DNA from: Nevskiaceae bacterium
GTDB taxonomy: Bacteria > Pseudomonadota > Gammaproteobacteria > Steroidobacterales > Steroidobacteraceae
Length of the DNA stretch: 64,000 nucleotides
NCBI GenBank assembly: GCA_024234075.1
Contig: JACKOV010000003.1
Span: forward strand, 648,219-712,218
Direction of reading: 5' to 3'
Below are positions 58,999 to 64,000 of this stretch, one piece after another; positions within the stretch are counted from its first letter, which is position 1, and each line of letters starts with the position of its first letter. The notes below the pieces were generated by a model that did no database searches, was not told the DNA's origin, and saw only the letters and a program-made list of their open reading frames with translations. The translations under genes were made by a program, and so were the position numbers.

Positions 58999-59981
58999 GG
59001 CGAATCATCCTCTTGAGCCAGACCAATCAACAGCCGGCGCAGCGATTCGCCCAGCGTCTGCCCGTGCGCAGCGCCCGGCAGGGTTTCGAATGTCACGTCG
59101 ATGCCGCGCGTACGCAGGCGTTCGGCCATGCGCGCGGCGGCATCGGGCGGCACCGAGGCGCGCGCACTGCGCATGGCATCGACCACAGCCGGGTCGCGGC
59201 CGGAGTCGCGCTGCGGGTTGCGCGCGGAGTTGCTGTCGGGCGGCGAAGCGGCACGATCGTCCTCGCCCGCCCACAGATGCACACGCACCCGCGGTGCAGG
59301 CAGCGCAGCGGCCGCTTTCTCCTCGCGCAGCAGGTAGCCATCGCCCCACCACAGCGAGGCGTCGGCAGCGGCATAGCCCGTGAACATCTGCGGCCGCGCG
59401 AACAAGGCATGCAGCACCGGCACGCCGCCGTAGGAATGTCCCCACAGCGTGCGTTGCGACGGATCGAGCTTCGTCAGCGCCGCCACCCGCGGCGCGATGT
59501 CGCGTTCGATGAGATCGAGGAAGGCATCCGCACCGCCATTGCGGCGATCGGGATGGAAATCCCGCTGCGCTTCGTCGCCGCCGGGCCGACGCGGCGTGTA
59601 GTCGAATGCGCGCGCATCGGCGTCGATGCGCAGATCGTTGTCGTAGCCGATGTAGACGATCACCGGCGGATGCGGTGTGCGCGCCAGATCGGCCAGCAGT
59701 TCCGCGGGCGTCTCCATCAACGCCGCGTTGCCGTCGAGCAGCCATGCCGAGGCGAATCCATTCGCAGGCGCGTCAACCTGCGGCAGCGCGACGCGCACGC
59801 GGTAGTGGCGCTGCGCGTCGGCCGAGTCCAGCCGGAATTGTTCGAAGCGCCAACCCGGCGCGCCGGTATCGGCTACGGTGATGCCGGTATGGCGCGACAG
59901 GTCCGGTTGCGCTGTCGCTGTCGTGGCGAATCCCGCCAGACAGGACAGCGCAACGAGCGCCGCACGCCTCACCAGCTCCAT
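58995..59981 (-). CDS. Exported alpha/beta hydrolase, IroE/Fes-like siderophore esterase
   Basis: 328 residues. A signal peptide (1-25, ending ATTATAQ) points to the periplasm. The nucleophile elbow is GHSYGG near residue 150, an oxyanion-type segment VIVYIGYDND lies near 96, and a late His in PGAAHGQTL near 299 completes the triad. This layout is shared by IroE-type esterases that open ferric catecholate siderophores. Its ATG lies inside the end of the TonB receptor gene (13-base overlap). Substrate is inferred from context. Confidence 0.8.
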   Translation of the reverse strand: MELVRRAALVALSCLAGFATTATAQPDLSRHTGITVADTGAPGWRFEQFRLDSADAQRHYRVRVALPQVDAPANGFASAWLLDGNAALMETPAELLADLARTPHPPVIVYIGYDNDLRIDADARAFDYTPRRPGGDEAQRDFHPDRRNGGADAFLDLIERDIAPRVAALTKLDPSQRTLWGHSYGGVPVLHALFARPQMFTGYAAADASLWWGDGYLLREEKAAAALPAPRVRVHLWAGEDDRAASPPDSNSARNPQRDSGRDPAVVDAMRSARASVPPDAAARMAERLRTRGIDVTFETLPGAAHGQTLGESLRRLLIGLAQEDDSP

Positions 59982-62173
59982 CGTGCGTTGGCGATCAGGA
60001 TTCGGCCGCTGCCGTAGAAGCACGCGGACACGCCGGTGCAGGTGGACACATAGGTCTTGTCGGCGAGGTTGCTGACGTTCAGCGACAGCAGCAGCCTGCT
60101 ATTGCTGATGCGTGACAGGTCGTAGCGGATCGCGGCGTCCCACAGCGTGTACGACGGAATCCGGTACAGGTTGGCGCTGTCGCCATAGCTTTCGCCGATG
60201 TAGCGCACGCCCGCGGCAAGGGCGAGACCGTTCAGTACGCCCGCATCGAAGGTGTAGTCGCCCCACAGCGAAACGGTCCAATCCGGCACCATCGTCAGCT
60301 GGTTGCCCTGATAGCCGTTGTTGCTGCGCGTGACTTCCGACTCCATCCACGACGTCGCGCCGATTACGCTGAAGCCATCGAGCGGCGTAATGCGGCCTTC
60401 GAGTTCGATGCCACGCACCCGGCCTTCGCCGTCCTGCACCTGACACTGGCTGGTACCGGCCGTGCCGCAGGTGTTGTGCGTCGGATCCGGGTCGCTGGTC
60501 AGGATGTCCTGCTGGCGCAGATCGAACGCGGACAGCGTCAGCAGACCGTCAAAGCTCGCGGGCTGATACTTCACGCCCGCTTCGATCTGCTTGCCGGTCA
60601 CCGGATCGAACGGCGATTGGGTGAAACTCATGTTCACGCCCGTGCCAGCCGGCTGGAACGACTCGGCGTAGCTCAGGTACGGCGTGAGGCCGTTGTCGGC
60701 CACGAACAGCACACCGACATTGCCGCTGAACGCCTCGTTCTTCACGTCGGTCGGCACGACCGCGCCGTTGACGCCGGTGATGGCGTTGTAGCTGCGCGTC
60801 CAGGTGTCGTCATCGGTCCAGTCATAGCGACCGCCGAAGGTGAAGCGCCATTTGTCGAGTTCGATCTGGTCCTGCAGGTACGCGCCGGTCTGCTTGTTGA
60901 CGCCGCCGCTGTAGCTGATGGAATTGGTCACCGGGGTGTAGCCGGTATAGACCGGGTTGAAGATGTCGATGCTGGCCGGGTTTGCCATCGCGCCGCGCGC
61001 GGCATTCCAGTCCGCCTTCTGCCAGTCCAGACCGACCAGCAGCGTGTGCGCCAGGGCGCCGGTCTCGAACTTGCCGATCAGGCGGGTGTCGATCGTGTCG
61101 CCATCGGAGTCGCCCTCACCCCAGGTGGCGCGGCGCGCCTGGGTGCGACCGTCTGCCTGCAGTGCACCCAGGGTCACCACGGTACGGAACAGCGAATCCA
61201 CATGGGTGCGCCGTCCGCTCTGGCTCAGACTCCAGTGATCGTTGAAGTCGTGCTCGAACAGCCAGCCCGCAGTCCAGATGTCGCGGTCGTAGGTGTTCCA
61301 GCCGGGCTCGCCGATGAACGTCGAGTTGTCCATGCGACCGTAGGCCGTGGGGATCAGCGTGCCGTTCATCGGCAGGAACTGGTAAGTCGAGCCGCCGTCG
61401 TCCTGCTGATACAGGCCCATCACGGTAAGACGGGTCGCATCGGAGATCCGCAACGTGTAGCTCGGCGCCACGAACCAGTGTTCCTGCGAGGTGTGATCGA
61501 TCTGGGTATCGCCGTCGCGATACAGGCCGACCAGCCGGAACAGATGACGGGCATCTTCGGTGCCGGCGCCGGCATCGAACGCCGCGCTGTACTGACCGTG
61601 GCCGTCGATGCCGACCTTCAGCGCCTGCGTCGGATTCGCGGTCGGCGTCTTGCTGACCTGATTGACCAGACCGCCCGGCGCCATCTGGCCGTACATCACG
61701 GCCGACGGTCCCTTGAGCACTTCGACGCGCTCCAGGTTCCAGCTGTCGAACATGGTGCGGTTCCACTGCCCGCCCTGCGGTGCGCGCATGCCGTCGAGCG
61801 TGACGTTGTTGCCCCAGCTGCCGGCATCGAAGCCGCGGATGCGGAAATCGTCGACGCGATTGTCGATGCCGCTGCTCTCCAGCGACACGCCGGCGACATA
61901 GCGCATCGCTTCATTGAGGTTGGTCACGCCGCGCGCATCCAGTTCTTCGCGGGCAATCAATGACACCGACTTGGCGGTTTCGGCGATCGGCGTATCGGTC
62001 TTGGTCGCGCCGGAGGCGTGCGTGGTGACGCGGTAGGCGTTGACGACGACGGTGTCGAGTACTTCGGTGTCGCCAGCGGTGGATGTCGCGGCTTGCGCGA
62101 GGGACGCGGCGGAACACAGAGTGGCGGATACGAACGCAGCCAGCCGGCCGCGGCGGTGCAAGAGGGAATTCAT
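59969..62173 (-). CDS. TonB-dependent siderophore receptor
   Basis: Outer-membrane barrel of 734 residues. After a signal peptide (about 1-28, ending SLAQA) comes the TonB box region (DTVVVNAYRV near 40), a plug domain with SVSLIAREELDARGV and RGFDAGSWGNN, and ERVEVLKGPSAVMYGQMAPGG near 150. The strands of the 22-stranded barrel end in the aromatic ARWSW. The family resembles FhuA/FoxA-type ferric siderophore receptors. The ATG at 62173 is preferred over 62215 because it directly precedes the signal peptide. A Fur-like box lies upstream. Confidence 0.93.
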   Translation of the reverse strand: MNSLLHRRGRLAAFVSATLCSAASLAQAATSTAGDTEVLDTVVVNAYRVTTHASGATKTDTPIAETAKSVSLIAREELDARGVTNLNEAMRYVAGVSLESSGIDNRVDDFRIRGFDAGSWGNNVTLDGMRAPQGGQWNRTMFDSWNLERVEVLKGPSAVMYGQMAPGGLVNQVSKTPTANPTQALKVGIDGHGQYSAAFDAGAGTEDARHLFRLVGLYRDGDTQIDHTSQEHWFVAPSYTLRISDATRLTVMGLYQQDDGGSTYQFLPMNGTLIPTAYGRMDNSTFIGEPGWNTYDRDIWTAGWLFEHDFNDHWSLSQSGRRTHVDSLFRTVVTLGALQADGRTQARRATWGEGDSDGDTIDTRLIGKFETGALAHTLLVGLDWQKADWNAARGAMANPASIDIFNPVYTGYTPVTNSISYSGGVNKQTGAYLQDQIELDKWRFTFGGRYDWTDDDTWTRSYNAITGVNGAVVPTDVKNEAFSGNVGVLFVADNGLTPYLSYAESFQPAGTGVNMSFTQSPFDPVTGKQIEAGVKYQPASFDGLLTLSAFDLRQQDILTSDPDPTHNTCGTAGTSQCQVQDGEGRVRGIELEGRITPLDGFSVIGATSWMESEVTRSNNGYQGNQLTMVPDWTVSLWGDYTFDAGVLNGLALAAGVRYIGESYGDSANLYRIPSYTLWDAAIRYDLSRISNSRLLLSLNVSNLADKTYVSTCTGVSACFYGSGRILIANARWSW

Positions 62174-62248
62174 CTGGAGCTGCCTATTGAATATGTAGCG
62201 AATTTTCCCGGCCACCCGTTGAGATCAGCGATCGGCCAGTGCAGCGCA

Positions 62249-62277
62249 ACAGTAGCAGCAATACGAGTGATTCTCAA
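62249..62277 (-). promoter_or_regulatory. Predicted promoter of the siderophore operon
   Basis: On the minus strand TTGAGA (62277-62272) and TACTGT (62254-62249) are 17 bases apart. The -35 lies inside the Fur-like box. Confidence 0.5.
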
Positions 62278-62279
62278 AT
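62260..62279 (-). promoter_or_regulatory. Probable Fur box
   Basis: The minus strand reads ATTTGAGAATCACTCGTATT, matching 15 of 20 positions of the common Fur site AAATGAGAATCATTCTCATT. It covers the -35 of the TonB receptor promoter, so iron-replete repression by Fur is expected. Confidence 0.6.
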
Positions 62280-62386
62280 ACTCTTGCGATTAACTCCTGA
62301 AAAGAAATTGGGCGGGAATGGGATCAAGAGCGGGCCGGGGGGGTGGAACGCAAAGCCCCACGTTCGTGGTGAAACCTTCTATTGAG

Positions 62387-62402
62387 TACACGTATACAAG
62401 TA
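62387..62402. promoter_or_regulatory. Imperfect palindrome TACACGTA-TACAAGTA, candidate operator
   Basis: Half-sites match at 6 of 8 positions. It lies 27 bases before the GTG of the first ribbon-helix-helix-like gene, in an AT-richer stretch, where an autoregulatory site would be expected. Confidence 0.35.
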
Positions 62403-62428
62403 CGGGATAAGTTTGTCAGGGGAGTTCC

Positions 62429-62899
62429 GTGGTCGACCATCTTGTGCGCTATCAGGTGCGCCTGGACCCGCGCGAGGGCGAGCGCGTGAAGAGCTGGGCG
62501 TACGCGCAGGGGAAATCCGTGAGCGCCGCGCTGGCGCACCTGGTGGGGCGCGGACTGGGCTTCGAATCGGGCCACTCGCCGGGCTATCTGGCGCGCGAAA
62601 TCAGATCCCAGCGGGAGATGATGGATCACCTCGACGCCCGCCTCGGCGGGCTGGATCGGAGCGAGGCCGAGCGCTTCCAGCTGGTGCTCGGGCACATGCG
62701 GTTGCATCAACGGATCAGCACGGAGATGGTGCACCTGGTACGCGAGTTGTACCTGTGCATGCACGAGAATCACCATCTGCGGAAGGTCATGGAAAGGGTG
62801 CGCGTGGAGATCGAGGAAGACGCCAAGGTGTACAAATCCAGCACCGATTCGGCGGGCGTATCGCAGCGCGGTGAGGACGACGAGGCGGTTGAGTACTGA
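62429..62899 (+). CDS. Ribbon-helix-helix-like accessory protein, MobC-type pattern
   Basis: 156 residues. The N-terminus (about 5-45) fits a ribbon-helix-helix fold: RYQVRLDPREGERVKSWA, then KSVSAALAHLVGRGL. A helical, probably coiled-coil region follows (about 55-135), then an acidic tail. Such proteins act as relaxosome accessory or plasmid/ICE partition and repressor proteins. The start is a GTG with CAGGGGAG upstream. It abuts the next gene (TGATG). The exact family is not recognised. Confidence 0.6.
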   Translation: MVDHLVRYQVRLDPREGERVKSWAYAQGKSVSAALAHLVGRGLGFESGHSPGYLAREIRSQREMMDHLDARLGGLDRSEAERFQLVLGHMRLHQRISTEMVHLVRELYLCMHENHHLRKVMERVRVEIEEDAKVYKSSTDSAGVSQRGEDDEAVEY

Positions 62900-63489
62900 T
62901 GGCCAAGGCACGCAAGGGCAGAGCGAAAAGGACTACCGCCGAGAGCGGCGCGTGGCCCCGGATGCAGCGCAATACCCGCGCCACGTTGGCGAGTGTGGCG
63001 GCGGGCCGGGTGATCAGCAATCACCGTCCGACGGAGGAAGCCCAGCGCAAGATGGAGTTGCTGATGGCGAGCGTCCGGGTGCTGCAGTTCGATGCCGGGG
63101 CCAAGCTGCCGGAGGGCGTGCCGGATACCTACGAGAAGCTCTACGACCGTGCCGTTGGGCAGTTCCTGGAACTCAATGACGCCGAGCCAGAGTTTCGGCT
63201 GCCGGCCGTGACGGGCTCGACGGCCAAGCGCCGCAGCGTCTGGATCAGAGGCGACTACATGATCCGAATTGAGGCGATTGCCGCGGCCTATCCATGCCCT
63301 GTCAGTCGCTTGATCGACGCGGCCATCGATACCTATGTGGACTATTACACGCGCGGCATTGATCGGAAATTGGTCGCTACGCTGACCGGCACGTCGCGGA
63401 AGATCCTGGAGGCCAGCGAGGCGACCGGCGAGGTGCTGCGGGAGCGGGAGCGCAAGGCCCGGAAGCTGATGCGGACGGGGAAGGCTTGA
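62899..63489 (+). CDS. Hypothetical island protein with RHH-like segment
   Basis: 196 residues, basic N-terminus (MAKARKGRAKR). Residues about 108-150 (RRSVWIRGDYMIRIEAI, then PVSRLIDAAIDTYVDYY) fit a ribbon-helix-helix domain. The C-terminus is again basic. It overlaps the previous stop by one base, so the two form an operon and probably act on the same DNA. I do not recognise a family. Confidence 0.6.
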   Translation: MAKARKGRAKRTTAESGAWPRMQRNTRATLASVAAGRVISNHRPTEEAQRKMELLMASVRVLQFDAGAKLPEGVPDTYEKLYDRAVGQFLELNDAEPEFRLPAVTGSTAKRRSVWIRGDYMIRIEAIAAAYPCPVSRLIDAAIDTYVDYYTRGIDRKLVATLTGTSRKILEASEATGEVLRERERKARKLMRTGKA

Positions 63490-63612
63490 GGGGAAGGCAG
63501 GCCGCCGGAAGGGCAGGGCGAGCCTTTGCGCCGGTCCACGTCCCGGTTGCCGGACTCTGGCACAATTGCCCCGCGAAGCCGTCCGCATACGCCCTGTCAT
63601 GGAGCATTGATC

Positions 63613-63798
63613 ATGCCAGCTGTATTCAAGCAAGAAGCCCACAAGCTCGTTGACGAGATGCCGGAATCGGCAACCTGGGATGACCTCATCTATCGCGCGG
63701 TGGTGCGAAGGGAAATCGAGGCTGGCCTTGCCGACAGCAGGGCGAATCGCGTAACGCCGGTGGATGACGTGCTTCGCGAGTTCGGCTTGGCTTCGTGA
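63613..63798 (+). CDS. Antitoxin of a ParD/RelB-like pair
   Basis: 61-residue acidic protein. The segment DEMPESATWDDLIYRAVVRREIEAGLADS is the pattern of small stand-alone antitoxins that precede ParE/RelE toxins. It overlaps the toxin start as GTGA, typical for such pairs. Confidence 0.75.
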   Translation: MPAVFKQEAHKLVDEMPESATWDDLIYRAVVRREIEAGLADSRANRVTPVDDVLREFGLAS

Positions 63799-64000
63799 AG
63801 GCAGTCTGGACTGATCGCGCCAAGGCCCGGCTTCGCAGTATCCGTGACTATATCGCCCGGAATTCCCCGAGGGTGGCGGATGACGTGGCGCGCAGGTTGC
63901 TTGAGCGTTCTCGTCAACTTGAAGTGCTGGCCAGGTCGGGGCGCCAGGTGCCGGAATACCAGCGTGACGACGTTCGTGAACTGCTCGAAAGGCCCTATCG
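63795..64000 (+). CDS. ParE/RelE superfamily toxin, cut by window end
   Basis: The first 68 residues are visible, from GTG at 63795. The pattern VWTDRAKARLRSIRDYIARNSP, the arginine-rich helix, then SGRQVPEYQRDDVRELLERPYR is that of type II toxins of the ParE family; full proteins have about 95-100 residues. Not a truncated gene as far as can be seen; it simply leaves the window. Confidence 0.8.
   Translation, partial: MKAVWTDRAKARLRSIRDYIARNSPRVADDVARRLLERSRQLEVLARSGRQVPEYQRDDVRELLERPY

Noticed and set aside
62324..62911. A 195-codon minus-strand frame opposite the RHH-like gene
   Set aside because: His/Leu/Ala-rich antisense translation; the plus strand has an RHH pattern, a ribosome-binding site and a coupled neighbour.
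63558..63569. Sigma-54-like TGGCAC...TTGC upstream of the antitoxin gene
   Set aside because: The spacing between the GG and GC elements is too short (2 bases between hexamer and TTGC).

Overview
The window comes from a high-GC gammaproteobacterial chromosome. Two gene orders typical of that class are present: asd-fimV-truA-accD-folC-dedD-cvpA-purF, and ppiB/lpxH-(aminoacyl-tRNA synthetase)-cysS-folD-tRNAs-tig-clpP-clpX-lon. FimV, a FimX-like protein, FolE2, a RibBA whose second half has lost its zinc cysteines, and the EpmA/EpmB/EF-P set point to the Xanthomonadales/Nevskiales/Chromatiales side of the class rather than enterics or Pseudomonas. I cannot fix the genus by reading.

Layout. 1-6.8 kb: glyA, nrdR and a compact riboflavin operon (ribD, ribE, ribBA-like, ribH) running into nusB and thiL. 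6.9-8.2 kb: a Ser/Thr kinase fused to a cyclic-nucleotide-binding domain. 8.2-12.2 kb (minus): xseB-ispA-dxs-folE2. 12.4-14.9 kb: a divergent operon of rubrerythrin, a GlpC/HdrD-like Fe-S oxidoreductase and a DUF3501 protein, with a palindrome at its predicted start and several strong hairpins. 15.0-19.2 kb: parE and parC, with parE preceded by two tandem hairpins that share the same loop. 19.5-21.5 kb (minus): fimX-like. 21.6-25.3 kb: epmB, efp, epmA, psd. 25.5-28.6 kb: prmB, aroC, asd. 28.7-37.7 kb: fimV to purF. 37.7-39.6 kb: a pseudo-receiver/kinase fusion overlapping miaE. 39.6-44.9 kb: lpxH, a cyclophilin, gltX (where relatives keep glnS), cysS, folD. 45.0-46.2 kb: five tRNA genes. 46.3-52.4 kb: tig, clpP, clpX, lon (lon with a heat-shock-type promoter). 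52.5-52.7 kb: tRNA-Val and tRNA-Asp.

Downstream of tRNA-Asp the character changes. The last 11 kb reads as an accessory island: truncated MarR, excisionase-like and amidohydrolase genes, a decayed IS91-type transposase, a lone secreted protein, a five-gene iron/siderophore uptake operon under a probable Fur box, two ribbon-helix-helix-like proteins, and a ParD/ParE-type toxin-antitoxin pair cut by the window edge.

How the genes work together. The core part is housekeeping: flavin and folate cofactors, isoprenoids, DNA topology, EF-P modification, proteostasis and tRNA. Three signalling proteins are mixed in (two kinases and a probable c-di-GMP effector), and FimV/FimX indicate type IV pili. 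The least explained parts are the rubrerythrin/Fe-S/DUF3501 module with its regulatory structures, the parE leader, the pseudo-receiver kinase, and the island.
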